From: Molossus alvarezi
Lineage: Eukaryota > Chordata > Mammalia > Chiroptera > Molossidae
Length of the DNA: 64,000 nucleotides
Assembly (NCBI GenBank): GCA_037176705.1
Contig: JBAWUJ010000056.1
Span: 434,001-498,000, forward strand
Direction: 5' to 3'
This document shows positions 11,538-26,000 of this stretch, piece after piece. A model generated the notes under the pieces. The model was given only the letters and a program-made list of their open reading frames with translations, had not been told where the DNA came from and did not search any database. Each line of letters opens with the position of its first letter. Position 1 is the stretch's first letter. Made by a program: the position numbers and the translations under genes.

Positions 11538-14500
11538 TCCCCGGGGCGCGCAGGTGTGCTGTCAATTGCCAGCATTCAGGACGGCCGCGGCCCCGCCCCT
11601 TTCGCCCCGCCCCCGGCCTGACGGCCCATCCCCCTGTGCGCCGACCCGGCCAGCTGTCAACCTCCTCCGTGCGGAGCTTATCACAGCCGCCACCGGGCAG
11701 GCGCTGCGCGATTGCCCCACGTCACAGTGAGGCCAGCCGGATCGCATCGCATCACATCACGTCGCATCGCATCCTGACTAACGGGGCCACGGAGACGCGT
11801 GGCCCAGCGCTCGGGAGCCCGGGCACGTGCTCGATTCACGGCAGCGGGAGGGTGCTTGGGACACTTGTCTTCTCTCCTCTCTTTTCCGCTTCTCTCTCTC
11901 TCTCTCTCTCTCTGTGTCTCTCTCTGTCTCTCTCTCTTTCCCGCCCCGCCCCCGTCTCCCTCTCCTCCTCTCTCTCTCCCCCCTAGTCTCATAGAGCTCT
12001 CCGGTCTTGCAGGACAGGGAATTTCGCGGAGTCGTGGAAGGGACTGCTCCCCTAGGCCCCTCCTGTGCCGAGGAAGGTCAGGCGGGCAAGCGGGTCCCCG
12101 GGCGGATTTGGGGATTTCCTCGGAGCGAGGAGAGGAGGCAGCTTCTCTGTGCGATCTCGGTTCCGGCGGAGGACACCTGCTGTGGGCAGAGAAGCCCGAC
12201 CCCGGTGGCCTGGGGTTTTCGCCGGCGCCGGCGATACCGCGATACGTCAACCATCCACAGGAGTGGAAACGGTCCTGGTGCACACTGCAACTGTTTTCAG
12301 AGAGGTAGGGACTGTCGTGTCTTAGGTCAAATAAGTACTTTTGAAACCTAAGTCCTTCAGATCAACGTGTTAATATTTATTGCCTGATCCGCCCGCGCCC
12401 GCCCAGTCCCCAGCACACCAGGCCACCCACAGCCGGCCTCGCCCCCCCACCCAGACACACACACACGCACCCCCACGGACACGCACACCGCCCCGCCCCC
12501 ACCCACACCGACACAGCAGCGCCCAGTCACGGCCCGTTAGAGATCCGGGCCACTGGTGGACCCGGTCGCTGTCCGTTGCAGCGGTCGCTGTCCGTTGCAG
12601 CGGCGAAGTCCGGTGCCGGGCAATCTGTCTCTCCGGTCGCCCAGGCAACCGGCGGCCAGGGCCGCCGTTGATGGCGCGGTCACGCGTCACCCGCAAGTCG
12701 TCCTCGCTCGTTCGGTGCCTCGATCGCGTGACCGCGGTTCTGCGGGCAGACCCGGAAGCGGGCCGGAGAGAGGCACACACGCACAGACACTCCCTCCCTC
12801 CCTCCCTCACAGACACACACAGGCCTCCACACCTCCCTCGCTGGCTCGCTCCCTCCCCCCCCCCCTTGGCCTCTGGCGACATACAAGTACATAATCAGTC
12901 AATAAAACGTTTCAATATCGCGGCGCTCTCGTCCATTTCATCGGCTTCGCGTCAGTCTGCGGCCTCGGCCCGGGCAGAGACCCTGAGAGGGCCGAGGAGA
13001 TCTCCCCCTCCCTTTCGACCTGGAGGATGTTCAGTGGGCCGGCGAGGGAAGAGCGGCTGCCAGCCGCCGAGCCGGCCCGCGCGCTTTGTTTCTCACGGAA
13101 GGCTTCCGGGCCCGTGACAAGGGAGACCATCTGGTGGGAGACCTAAGAGTGTAGTGAGACATCAGGAGGGATACCTCGACTGGGAACATCTTCCCTGAGG
13201 AGCAAGGGCTTCGCCTCCCACACCGGGCCCCCGCCCAGCTCAGGATCCCAGTACCAGGAAGAGAAGTCCCCATCCCTTGTGGCTGTGCAAACCACGGGGA
13301 ATCGAGGTCGAGCCTGCCGGGGTCCCAGGCAGTTCCTTTGAAAGGGCCTGCCCACGCACGGAGCTCCGGGGACCCTCTTTCTGCGGGCTGCGGAGTGGGG
13401 GTGGGTGGCAGGGAGGGACAGCGGCAGCTTGAAAGGCACCAGAGACATCCCTGGGAAGAACTGAGTCCTTTGGCATTGGGGTGAGAGCTGGAGGGGCAGC
13501 TTTGTCCCGGGCACACGTGCTGGTGGAGGCTGCTGTTCCATGGGTGAGCCCTTCCCTCGCGGGGCAGGCAGCCCGGTGGGCGGGCGCGCACCGTCCCTGG
13601 GACTCTGGTGACCTGGCACCCACTGTCTGGGCCACCCTGGTGATTGCCTGAGGCCCCGCCCCACGGCCCATTCAGGCCCACCCAAGCTGTGTCCATTGAC
13701 TTTCTCCTAGGATTGGCCTGTCTTGGCTCCCGCTTGCTTCACGTGGTCCTAAATTCTCTGAAACCAGCAACACCTGGCCTCAGCGAGCCCCATCCCTCCT
13801 CTGGCTCACTGGCCCCAGGCCTGGCAGTGGTAGCAGCCAGCCTTGGGGCCCAGCTTGACATTGCCTAGGCACCTCCAAGACCAGCACAGAAGGCAGCCAT
13901 GTGTAGATCGCTTTGTAGCTTATGTCTGGTGGCCCCGGGGAGAACACACAGGGGCAGTGGCCGACCTCGCCCCGGAGCCAGCCTGGAAGAGTTGGCCTTT
14001 CCTTTGCTCCTTTTCCCTTCAGAATATTACAATGGCATCCTCAGTCCCTGGAGGTGGGCCTCTGAGCTTCTTTCTCAATAGGCTGTACGTGTGTATTCTT
14101 TCTCTTGCCTCTCTCTTTCCTCCCTCCCTCCCTCTCTGGCTAGAGCCCTTTGGGGCTCAGGGCGAGACTGAGGAAGTTGTACAGAGAGCTCCCACATGCC
14201 CACTGCCCTGTAGTCCCTGCTCTTTCTTCCCCAAGTCACACACGGGCAGGCACGCAGGCACCCAATGCGTGAATTTTCTGAGGCCCAGAGGCCTGGTGCA
14301 GAACTTAGGATGAAACCCCTACCCTTCTGTTTTCCACAAAGACAGGCATGGGCCTAAGCAAGGTGGCCTGGCCTGGGCCTGGGGGTGGGGTGGGGGTGGG
14401 CTTAGGGGATGGGAAGGGAAGGCCAGGGCCACTTATTCCAAGGGAAAGCAATGGCTTCATTCAAATGCAGAGAGCCTAGGACTTTGCCTCAGGCTTCTAC

Positions 14501-15660
14501 AACTCCCCCACACTTAGGCCACTGATTCCAAGCTGCAGGAAGGGAGCGCGGGCGGGCAGTCTGGGGCTGAAAGACTTCGCCTCCATGTGCCAAAGCCGAA
14601 AACTGCCCTCCACCCTCTGAGACAGGGCAGGGTGTGGGTGGGGGTTAGGTGGCGGTCGGGTGGTGGCGGTGGTGTTGAGCGGTGGCGGTTTAGGGGTGCA
14701 AGTCCAGGGCATCCAAGGAGAAGTTAAACAGTCCATCTCGGCGTCTTCGATTCCCTAGGCCAAACGCTGGTGTGGAGTGATGAGGGTGCGGGGAGGCCTG
14801 GTAGGGGATGAATGGACTCAGTAAGCCTGTGTCTCGGGAACAACGAGCACACGCGTACTGAAACACTGTGCTCCAGCTGACGATTTTGGTAACTCTCCTT
14901 TAGGTTCCCCTCACATGGATGGATGGGTAGATGGTTGGGTGGGTGGGTGGGTGGATGGATGGATGGATGGTGAGCACTGAACTGGACAGACAGGACACAC
15001 CGATCCTCCCTCCGCCCACCGATTTCCAAGGGTAGGTCCGGGCCTAGGACATGGGCAACACCCCCATCAAGTGAATTTAGTTAACACCTTTGTAGTTTGG
15101 ACCGTCCTTGGAGTTTAGTGTAGGTCTCTGGGTCTGTGGGGCCACGACACCGGCCTCCGCTGAGCTCGCCTGTGTTCCTATGTGTATGTGGCCCCTGTTA
15201 CGCGCACACGCGCGCACACACACGGTCCTCTCCTCGGGAGAGCCCTGACTCCTAAGTCGTGATCCCGGGGTTGTTTGAAACATCACCCCAAAGGAGTGGA
15301 CCCCAGGAGGAGGATGTGAACATATGTAGTAGACGCCCGTGAACTGTGTGTTCTGAAAAGGGTTCAGACCTTAGGTCGTAGGTGATGTTTATATTTACCA
15401 CCCTGCAATGAGAACCTAGAAACAAGTCAGGACATCAAAAATCCCTCTCTTTGAAAGTCAGGGAGTTCCTGCATGTGTCAGAGAGGGTCCCCTATTTGTC
15501 TCCTGGCCTTCCACAGAATTCACCCCAGGACCCGATGTGTAATCTTTGAGTCTGATGAGTTTTTTGAGTCATTCTTTGTTGTTGCTGGTGCTGGTGCTGG
15601 TGCTGGTGCTGGTGCTGGTGCTGGTGCTGGTGCTGGTGCTGGTGCGGGTCCTGGTGTTGG

Positions 15661-15694
<34 letters not shown>

Positions 15695-17297
15695 TCTTCA
15701 GTTAAACCTCACCCGAGGGTATTTCCTTGATTTGCAGTTGGACACCGAAATGCCAGGATAATTCTGGGAGAAGAGGAATGGAGAAACCGAGGCAGGAAAG
15801 ATAAACAAAGCCAAAGAGCTTTGCGGGACGTGTGTAGCAGGGCCTGATCTTGAGAACCAGGCCAACAGACTCTACTTGTCACAGAAGTGTGCAGCGGAGG
15901 AGGGGGCACGGAAGGGGCGAGGGGGAGAATTCAGACACCACTTAGTGGCAATCATCCTGAAGTTGTTGGGACAGCAGGGAGGGAGAGAGGGAGGGAGGAG
16001 GAAAGAAGAGTGTAAAGGAATGAACCAAGCAACCGAGCAACCAACCGACCAAAGAGGCAGGTCCTTCCCAGGAACTAGACCAAAGAAAAGGGGAGACTTT
16101 GGGAGTCCAACTGCACCAGGAATATCTAGGCGAGGAACTTCAAAACCAAAACTTCCAGACAGAAGGGGATGTGAGGCAGAAAAGGCTCTTTAGATGAGCC
16201 GAGAGCCTGCCTGTGCTCCCTAGGCCAGACGCGTAGGGTGGCTCGCTCCGTTTCCGTAATAAATGTGCATGAGTTCAGGTTGTGCTCCCTTCACTTGCAT
16301 TCAGGTTGCAATAAATTCACGGGGCGAGCGGAAGGCAGATGTTCTGTGCAGTGTCTCCTCCACCTCCTTCCCCATGAGAACACAAAGATCCAGGCTGGGG
16401 ACAGCCCTCTGCCGGTGATTCAGGGGATCGTCCAGTCACACCTCTCTGGTGTCTGTGAGCGGTGCAGGTCCCATTTGCATCACAGGCGGCCTTTGAGAGG
16501 GAGTGGGAGGGGGCCAGGGGGTATGGTCAAGTGGGAGGGCAGGAGGGAGCGGGAAGAGGGAACTCTGCAACACCTGAAGAGTTTATTGTCTTTGGCTTTC
16601 CCCACACACTCACTGCTTCAAGAAGCAGTGTGGAGTCACACCAAGATTCCCCACAGGAGAACAGGAAGGAGGGGTTGACGGCAGGCAAGTTTCCTTAGTA
16701 GGCCTCCTCCTCGCCCAGCCGCACCACTTGCCCTTGGCAGAGATTCCAACGCCAGGCAAGGGGAGGAGTGGGGGCGAAAGCTTCACAGTGCCCGAAGGGT
16801 AGGGCCCCCGGCCCATGGGAAGCTGGTGGCAGGCGGGCCGAGCAGTGGAGGGGTGTCCCGTGGAACACATCTGCCGCTTTGCCATCGGACTGGAGCTTGG
16901 TGGGTTGTCGGGGCGGCGGCCCAAACACACGGGTGGAGGGGGGCGCTCGCCTAGGGCGGGACTTTTGGGGGGGGGTTGCCCCGCCGGTTCGGTGCCCGCC
17001 GCCACAGGAGTGGTTCGCCGTGTCCTGCCAGGAATCCCTCTGTCACCCTCTTCAGTCCACCAAATCCCGTTTTTGTCTGGGAAAAGTGGACATGTGTAAA
17101 AAGGAGAAGCGAACGGACGACACAGTTCCGGGAGGCCGATTCACGTGGATATTGTTTCCACGCGACACAGGTGTCAAGAAGTAAGTGTAAGGGATGAGGC
17201 CCCCACCTGCATTTCTCAGGCCGTGAAAGTGGTTTTCATGGCAGGTACTGCCCTGTGTCATTTGCCCCGACCCTGCTCCTACACACCGCCTTCCATT
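11538..17297 (+). repeat. Macrosatellite unit, copy 3 (5,760 bp)
   Basis: Same landmarks as copy 1. Distinguishing sites are G at 11616 (T in copies 1, 2, 4, 5 and 6, G again in partial copy 7), a CTCCCTCC run one 4-bp step shorter near 12790, C at about 15151 (ACACCGGCC instead of ACACAGGCC) and G at 16794, shared only with copy 4. The GCTGGT/GCT microsatellite spans about 15583-15693, 3 bp shorter than copy 1. Confidence 0.97.
13125..13137 (-). promoter_or_regulatory. CTCF-like core motif, copy 3
   Basis: Identical 13-mer on the minus strand, same unit position. Confidence 0.4.
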
Positions 17298-20200
17298 TCC
17301 CCGGGGCGCGCAGGTGTGCTGTCAATTGCCAGCATTCAGGACGGCCGCGGCCCCGCCCCTTTCGCCCCGCCCCCGTCCTGACGGCCCATCCCCCTGTGCG
17401 CCGACCCGGCCAGCTGTCAACCTCCTCCGTGCGGAGCTTATCACAGCCGCCACCGGGCAGGCGCTGCGCGATTGCCCCACGTCACAGTGAGGCCAGCCGG
17501 ATCGCATCGCATCACATCACGTCGCATCGCATCCTGACTAACGGGGCCACGGAGACGCGTGGCCCAGCGCTCGGGAGCCCGGGCACGTGCTCGATTCACG
17601 GCAGCGGGAGGGTGCTTGGGACACTTGTCTTCTCTCCTCTCTTTTCCGCTTCTCTCTCTCTCTCTCTCTCTCTGTGTCTCTCTCTGTCTCTCTCTCTTTC
17701 CCGCCCCGCCCCCGTCTCCCTCTCCTCCTCTCTCTCTCCCCCCTAGTCTCATAGAGCTCTCCGGTCTTGCAGGACAGGGAATTTCGCGGAGTCGTGGAAG
17801 GGACTGCTCCCCTAGGCCCCTCCTGTGCCGAGGAAGGTCAGGCGGGCAAGCGGGTCCCCGGGCGGATTTGGGGATTTCCTCGGAGCGAGGAGAGGAGGCA
17901 GCTTCTCTGTGCGATCTCGGTTCCGGCGGAGGACACCTGCTGTGGGCAGAGAAGCCCGACCCCGGTGGCCTGGGGTTTTCGCCGGCGCCGGCGATACCGC
18001 GATACGTCAACCATCCACAGGAGTGGAAACGGTCCTGGTGCACACTGCAACTGTTTTCAGAGAGGTAGGGACTGTCGTGTCTTAGGTCAAATAAGTACTT
18101 TTGAAACCTAAGTCCTTCAGATCAACGTGTTAATATTTATTGCCTGATCCGCCCGCGCCCGCCCAGTCCCCAGCACACCAGGCCACCCACAGCCGGCCTC
18201 GCCCCCCCACCCAGACACACACACACGCACCCCCACGGACACGCACACCGCCCCGCCCCCACCCACACCGACACAGCAGCGCCCAGTCACGGCCCGTTAG
18301 AGATCCGGGCCACTGGTGGACCCGGTCGCTGTCCGTTGCAGCGGTCGCTGTCCGTTGCAGCGGCGAAGTCCGGTGCCGGGCAATCTGTCTCTCCGGTCGC
18401 CCAGGCAACCGGCGGCCAGGGCCGCCGTTGATGGCGCGGTCACGCGTCACCCGCAAGTCGTCCTCGCTCGTTCGGTGCCTCGATCGCGTGACCGCGGTTC
18501 TGCGGGCAGACCCGGAAGCGGGCCGGAGAGAGGCACACACGCACAGACACTCCCTCCCTCCCTCCCTCCCTCACAGACACACACAGGCCTCCACACCTCC
18601 CTCGCTGGCTCGCTCCCTCCCCCCCCCCCTTGGCCTCTGGCGACATACAAGTACATAATCAGTCAATAAAACGTTTCAATATCGCGGCGCTCTCGTCCAT
18701 TTCATCGGCTTCGCGTCAGTCTGCGGCCTCGGCCCGGGCAGAGACCCTGAGAGGGCCGAGGAGATCTCCCCCTCCCTTTCCACCTGGAGGATGTTCAGTG
18801 GGCCGGCGAGGGAAGAGCGGCTGCCAGCCGCCGAGCCGGCCCGCGCGCTTTGTTTCTCACGGAAGGCTTCCGGGCCCGTGACAAGGGAGACCATCTGGTG
18901 GGAGACCTAAGAGTGTAGTGAGACATCAGGAGGGATACCTCGACTGGGAACATCTTCCCTGAGGAGCAAGGGCTTCGCCTCCCACACCGGGCCCCCGCCC
19001 AGCTCAGGATCCCAGTACCAGGAAGAGAAGTCCCCATCCCTTGTGGCTGTGCAAACCACGGGGAATCGAGGTCGAGCCTGCCGGGGTCCCAGGCAGTTCC
19101 TTTGAAAGGGCCTGCCCACGCACGGAGCTCCGGGGACCCTCTTTCTGCGGGCTGCGGAGTGGGGGTGGGTGGCAGGGAGGGACAGCGGCAGCTTGAAAGG
19201 CACCAGAGACATCCCTGGGAAGAACTGAGTCCTTTGGCATTGGGGTGAGAGCTGGAGGGGCAGCTTTGTCCCGGGCACACGTGCTGGTGGAGGCTGCTGT
19301 TCCATGGGTGAGCCCTTCCCTCGCGGGGCAGGCAGCCCGGTGGGCGGGCGCGCACCGTCCCTGGGACTCTGGTGACCTGGCACCCACTGTCTGGGCCACC
19401 CTGGTGATTGCCTGAGGCCCCGCCCCACGGCCCATTCAGGCCCACCCAAGCTGTGTCCATTGACTTTCTCCTAGGATTGGCCTGTCTTGGCTCCCGCTTG
19501 CTTCACGTGGTCCTAAATTCTCTGAAACCAGCAACACCTGGCCTCAGCGAGCCCCATCCCTCCTCTGGCTCACTGGCCCCAGGCCTGGCAGTGGTAGCAG
19601 CCAGCCTTGGGGCCCAGCTTGACATTGCCTAGGCACCTCCAAGACCAGCACAGAAGGCAGCCATGTGTAGATCGCTTTGTAGCTTATGTCTGGTGGCCCC
19701 GGGGAGAACACACAGGGGCAGTGGCCGACCTCGCCCCGGAGCCAGCCTGGAAGAGTTGGCCTTTCCTTTGCTCCTTTTCCCTTCAGAATATTACAATGGC
19801 ATCCTCAGTCCCTGGAGGTGGGCCTCTGAGCTTCTTTCTCAATAGGCTGTACGTGTGTATTCTTTCTCTTGCCTCTCTCTTTCCTCCCTCCCTCCCTCTC
19901 TGGCTAGAGCCCTTTGGGGCTCAGGGCGAGACTGAGGAAGTTGTACAGAGAGCTCCCACATGCCCACTGCCCTGTAGTCCCTGCTCTTTCTTCCCCAAGT
20001 CACACACGGGCAGGCACGCAGGCACCCAATGCGTGAATTTTCTGAGGCCCAGAGGCCTGGTGCAGAACTTAGGATGAAACCCCTACCCTTCTGTTTTCCA
20101 CAAAGACAGGCATGGGCCTAAGCAAGGTGGCCTGGCCTGGGCCTGGGGGTGGGGTGGGGGTGGGCTTAGGGGATGGGAAGGGAAGGCCAGGGCCACTTAT

Positions 20201-21424
20201 TCCAAGGGAAAGCAATGGCTTCATTCAAATGCAGAGAGCCTAGGACTTTGCCTCAGGCTTCTACAACTCCCCCACACTTAGGCCACTGATTCCAAGCTGC
20301 AGGAAGGGAGCGCGGGCGGGCAGTCTGGGGCTGAAAGACTTCGCCTCCATGTGCCAAAGCCGAAAACTGCCCTCCACCCTCTGAGACAGGGCAGGGTGTG
20401 GGTGGGGGTTAGGTGGCGGTCGGGTGGTGGCGGTGGTGTTGAGCGGTGGCGGTTTAGGGGTGCAAGTCCAGGGCATCCAAGGAGAAGTTAAACAGTCCAT
20501 CTCGGCGTCTTCGATTCCCTAGGCCAAACGCTGGTGTGGAGTGATGAGGGTGCGGGGAGGCCTGGTAGGGGATGAATGGACTCAGTAAGCCTGTGTCTCG
20601 GGAACAACGAGCACACGCGTACTGAAACACTGTGCTCCAGCTGACGATTTTGGTAACTCTCCTTTAGGTTCCCCTCACATGGATGGATGGGTAGATGGTT
20701 GGGTGGGTGGGTGGGTGGATGGATGGATGGATGGTGAGCACTGAACTGGACAGACAGGACACACCGATCCTCCCTCCGCCCACCGATTTCCAAGGGTAGG
20801 TCCGGGCCTAGGACATGGGCAACACCCCCATCAAGTGAATTTAGTTAACACCTTTGTAGTTTGGACCGTCCTTGGAGTTTAGTGTAGGTCTCTGGGTCTG
20901 TGGGGCCACGACACAGGCCTCCGCTGAGCTCGCCTGTGTTCCTATGTGTATGTGGCCCCTGTTACGCGCACACGCGCGCACACACACGGTCCTCTCCTCG
21001 GGAGAGCCCTGACTCCTAAGTCGTGATCCCGGGGTTGTTTGAAACATCACCCCAAAGGAGTGGACCCCAGGAGGAGGATGTGAACATATGTAGTAGACGC
21101 CCGTGAACTGTGTGTTCTGAAAAGGGTTCAGACCTTAGGTCGTAGGTGATGTTTATATTTACCACCCTGCAATGAGAACCTAGAAACAAGTCAGGACATC
21201 AAAAATCCCTCTCTTTGAAAGTCAGGGAGTTCCTGCATGTGTCAGAGAGGGTCCCCTATTTGTCTCCTGGCCTTCCACAGAATTCACCCCAGGACCCGAT
21301 GTGTAATCTTTGAGTCTGATGAGTTTTTTGAGTCATTCTTTGTTGTTGCTGGTGCTGGTGCTGGTGCTGGTGCTGGTGCTGGTGCTGGTGCTGGTGCTGG
21401 TGCTGGTGCGGGTCCTGGTGTTGG

Positions 21425-21461
<37 letters not shown>

Positions 21462-23064
21462 TCTTCAGTTAAACCTCACCCGAGGGTATTTCCTTGATTT
21501 GCAGTTGGACACCGAAATGCCAGGATAATTCTGGGAGAAGAGGAATGGAGAAACCGAGGCAGGAAAGATAAACAAAGCCAAAGAGCTTTGCGGGACGTGT
21601 GTAGCAGGGCCTGATCTTGAGAACCAGGCCAACAGACTCTACTTGTCACAGAAGTGTGCAGCGGAGGAGGGGGCACGGAAGGGGCGAGGGGGAGAATTCA
21701 GACACCACTTAGTGGCAATCATCCTGAAGTTGTTGGGACAGCAGGGAGGGAGAGAGGGAGGGAGGAGGAAAGAAGAGTGTAAAGGAATGAACCAAGCAAC
21801 CGAGCAACCAACCGACCAAAGAGGCAGGTCCTTCCCAGGAACTAGACCAAAGAAAAGGGGAGACTTTGGGAGTCCAACTGCACCAGGAATATCTAGGCGA
21901 GGAACTTCAAAACCAAAACTTCCAGACAGAAGGGGATGTGAGGCAGAAAAGGCTCTTTAGATGAGCCGAGAGCCTGCCTGTGCTCCCTAGGCCAGACGCG
22001 TAGGGTGGCTCGCTCCGTTTCCGTAATAAATGTGCATGAGTTCAGGTTGTGCTCCCTTCACTTGCATTCAGGTTGCAATAAATTCACGGGGCGAGCGGAA
22101 GGCAGATGTTCTGTGCAGTGTCTCCTCCACCTCCTTCCCCATGAGAACACAAAGATCCAGGCTGGGGACAGCCCTCTGCCGGTGATTCAGGGGATCGTCC
22201 AGTCACACCTCTCTGGTGTCTGTGAGCGGTGCAGGTCCCATTTGCATCACAGGCGGCCTTTGAGAGGGAGTGGGAGGGGGCCAGGGGGTATGGTCAAGTG
22301 GGAGGGCAGGAGGGAGCGGGAAGAGGGAACTCTGCAACACCTGAAGAGTTTATTGTCTTTGGCTTTCCCCACACACTCACTGCTTCAAGAAGCAGTGTGG
22401 AGTCACACCAAGATTCCCCACAGGAGAACAGGAAGGAGGGGTTGACGGCAGGCAAGTTTCCTTAGTAGGCCTCCTCCTCGCCCAGCCGCACCACTTGCCC
22501 TTGGCAGAGATTCCAACGCCAGGCAAGGGGAGGAGTGGGGGCGAAAGCTTCACAGTGCCCGAAGGGTAGGGCCCCCGGCCCATGGGAAGCTGGTGGCAGG
22601 CGGGCCGAGCAGTGGAGGGGTGTCCCGTGGAACACATCTGCCGCTTTGCCATCGGACTGGAGCTTGGTGGGTTGTCGGGGCGGCGGCCCAAACACACGGG
22701 TGGAGGGGGGCGCTCGCCTAGGGCGGGACTTTTGGGGGGGGGTTGCCCCGCCGGTTCGGTGCCCGCCGCCACAGGAGTGGTTCGCCGTGTCCTGCCAGGA
22801 ATCCCTCTGTCACCCTCTTCAGTCCACCAAATCCCGTTTTTGTCTGGGAAAAGTGGACATGTGTAAAAAGGAGAAGCGAACGGACGACACAGTTCCGGGA
22901 GGCCGATTCACGTGGATATTGTTTCCACGCGACACAGGTGTCAAGAAGTAAGTGTAAGGGATGAGGCCCCCACCTGCATTTCTCAGGCCGTGAAAGTGGT
23001 TTTCATGGCAGGTACTGCCCTGTGTCATTTGCCCCGACCCTGCTCCTACACACCGCCTTCCATT
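17298..23064 (+). repeat. Macrosatellite unit, copy 4 (5,767 bp)
   Basis: Same landmarks as copy 1. It combines the C variant matching site 1485 (shared with copies 1 and 5) and the G variant matching 5265 at position 22561 (shared only with copy 3), so it is a mosaic of variants seen in non-adjacent units. Microsatellite at about 21347-21460. Confidence 0.97.
18889..18901 (-). promoter_or_regulatory. CTCF-like core motif, copy 4
   Basis: Identical 13-mer on the minus strand, same unit position. Confidence 0.4.
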
Positions 23065-26000
23065 TCCCCGGGGCGCGCAGGTGTGCTGTCAATTGCCAGC
23101 ATTCAGGACGGCCGCGGCCCCGCCCCTTTCGCCCCGCCCCCGTCCTGACGGCCCATCCCCCTGTGCGCCGACCCGGCCAGCTGTCAACCTCCTCCGTGCG
23201 GAGCTTATCACAGCCGCCACCGGGCAGGCGCTGCGCGATTGCCCCACGTCACAGTGAGGCCAGCCGGATCGCATCGCATCACATCACGTCGCATCGCATC
23301 CTGACTAACGGGGCCACGGAGACGCGTGGCCCAGCGCTCGGGAGCCCGGGCACGTGCTCGATTCACGGCAGCGGGAGGGTGCTTGGGACACTTGTCTTCT
23401 CTCCTCTCTTTTCCGCTTCTCTCTCTCTCTCTCTCTCTCTGTGTCTCTCTCTGTCTCTCTCTCTTTCCCGCCCCGCCCCCGTCTCCCTCTCCTCCTCTCT
23501 CTCTCCCCCCTAGTCTCATAGAGCTCTCCGGTCTTGCAGGACAGGGAATTTCGCGGAGTCGTGGAAGGGACTGCTCCCCTAGGCCCCTCCTGTGCCGAGG
23601 AAGGTCAGGCGGGCAAGCGGGTCCCCGGGCGGATTTGGGGATTTCCTCGGAGCGAGGAGAGGAGGCAGCTTCTCTGTGCGATCTCGGTTCCGGCGGAGGA
23701 CACCTGCTGTGGGCAGAGAAGCCCGACCCCGGTGGCCTGGGGTTTTCGCCGGCGCCGGCGATACCGCGATACGTCAACCATCCACAGGAGTGGAAACGGT
23801 CCTGGTGCACACTGCAACTGTTTTCAGAGAGGTAGGGACTGTCGTGTCTTAGGTCAAATAAGTACTTTTGAAACCTAAGTCCTTCAGATCAACGTGTTAA
23901 TATTTATTGCCTGATCCGCCCGCGCCCGCCCAGTCCCCAGCACACCAGGCCACCCACAGCCGGCCTCGCCCCCCCACCCAGACACACACACACGCACCCC
24001 CACGGACACGCACACCGCCCCGCCCCCACCCACACCGACACAGCAGCGCCCAGTCACGGCCCGTTAGAGATCCGGGCCACTGGTGGACCCGGTCGCTGTC
24101 CGTTGCAGCGGTCGCTGTCCGTTGCAGCGGCGAAGTCCGGTGCCGGGCAATCTGTCTCTCCGGTCGCCCAGGCAACCGGCGGCCAGGGCCGCCGTTGATG
24201 GCGCGGTCACGCGTCACCCGCAAGTCGTCCTCGCTCGTTCGGTGCCTCGATCGCGTGACCGCGGTTCTGCGGGCAGACCCGGAAGCGGGCCGGAGAGAGG
24301 CACACACGCACAGACACTCCCTCCCTCCCTCCCTCCCTCACAGACACACACAGGCCTCCACACCTCCCTCGCTGGCTCGCTCCCTCCCCCCCCCCCCTTG
24401 GCCTCTGGCGACATACAAGTACATAATCAGTCAATAAAACGTTTCAATATCGCGGCGCTCTCGTCCATTTCATCGGCTTCGCGTCAGTCTGCGGCCTCGG
24501 CCCGGGCAGAGACCCTGAGAGGGCCGAGGAGATCTCCCCCTCCCTTTCCACCTGGAGGATGTTCAGTGGGCCGGCGAGGGAAGAGCGGCTGCCAGCCGCC
24601 GAGCCGGCCCGCGCGCTTTGTTTCTCACGGAAGGCTTCCGGGCCCGTGACAAGGGAGACCATCTGGTGGGAGACCTAAGAGTGTAGTGAGACATCAGGAG
24701 GGATACCTCGACTGGGAACATCTTCCCTGAGGAGCAAGGGCTTCGCCTCCCACACCGGGCCCCCGCCCAGCTCAGGATCCCAGTACCAGGAAGAGAAGTC
24801 CCCATCCCTTGTGGCTGTGCAAACCACGGGGAATCGAGGTCGAGCCTGCCGGGGTCCCAGGCAGTTCCTTTGAAAGGGCCTGCCCACGCACGGAGCTCCG
24901 GGGACCCTCTTTCTGCGGGCTGCGGAGTGGGGGTGGGTGGCAGGGAGGGACAGCGGCAGCTTGAAAGGCACCAGAGACATCCCTGGGAAGAACTGAGTCC
25001 TTTGGCATTGGGGTGAGAGCTGGAGGGGCAGCTTTGTCCCGGGCACACGTGCTGGTGGAGGCTGCTGTTCCATGGGTGAGCCCTTCCCTCGCGGGGCAGG
25101 CAGCCCGGTGGGCGGGCGCGCACCGTCCCTGGGACTCTGGTGACCTGGCACCCACTGTCTGGGCCACCCTGGTGATTGCCTGAGGCCCCGCCCCACGGCC
25201 CATTCAGGCCCACCCAAGCTGTGTCCATTGACTTTCTCCTAGGATTGGCCTGTCTTGGCTCCCGCTTGCTTCACGTGGTCCTAAATTCTCTGAAACCAGC
25301 AACACCTGGCCTCAGCGAGCCCCATCCCTCCTCTGGCTCACTGGCCCCAGGCCTGGCAGTGGTAGCAGCCAGCCTTGGGGCCCAGCTTGACATTGCCTAG
25401 GCACCTCCAAGACCAGCACAGAAGGCAGCCATGTGTAGATCGCTTTGTAGCTTATGTCTGGTGGCCCCGGGGAGAACACACAGGGGCAGTGGCCGACCTC
25501 GCCCCGGAGCCAGCCTGGAAGAGTTGGCCTTTCCTTTGCTCCTTTTCCCTTCAGAATATTACAATGGCATCCTCAGTCCCTGGAGGTGGGCCTCTGAGCT
25601 TCTTTCTCAATAGGCTGTACGTGTGTATTCTTTCTCTTGCCTCTCTCTTTCCTCCCTCCCTCCCTCTCTGGCTAGAGCCCTTTGGGGCTCAGGGCGAGAC
25701 TGAGGAAGTTGTACAGAGAGCTCCCACATGCCCACTGCCCTGTAGTCCCTGCTCTTTCTTCCCCAAGTCACACACGGGCAGGCACGCAGGCACCCAATGC
25801 GTGAATTTTCTGAGGCCCAGAGGCCTGGTGCAGAACTTAGGATGAAACCCCTACCCTTCTGTTTTCCACAAAGACAGGCATGGGCCTAAGCAAGGTGGCC
25901 TGGCCTGGGCCTGGGGGTGGGGTGGGGGTGGGCTTAGGGGATGGGAAGGGAAGGCCAGGGCCACTTATTCCAAGGGAAAGCAATGGCTTCATTCAAATGC

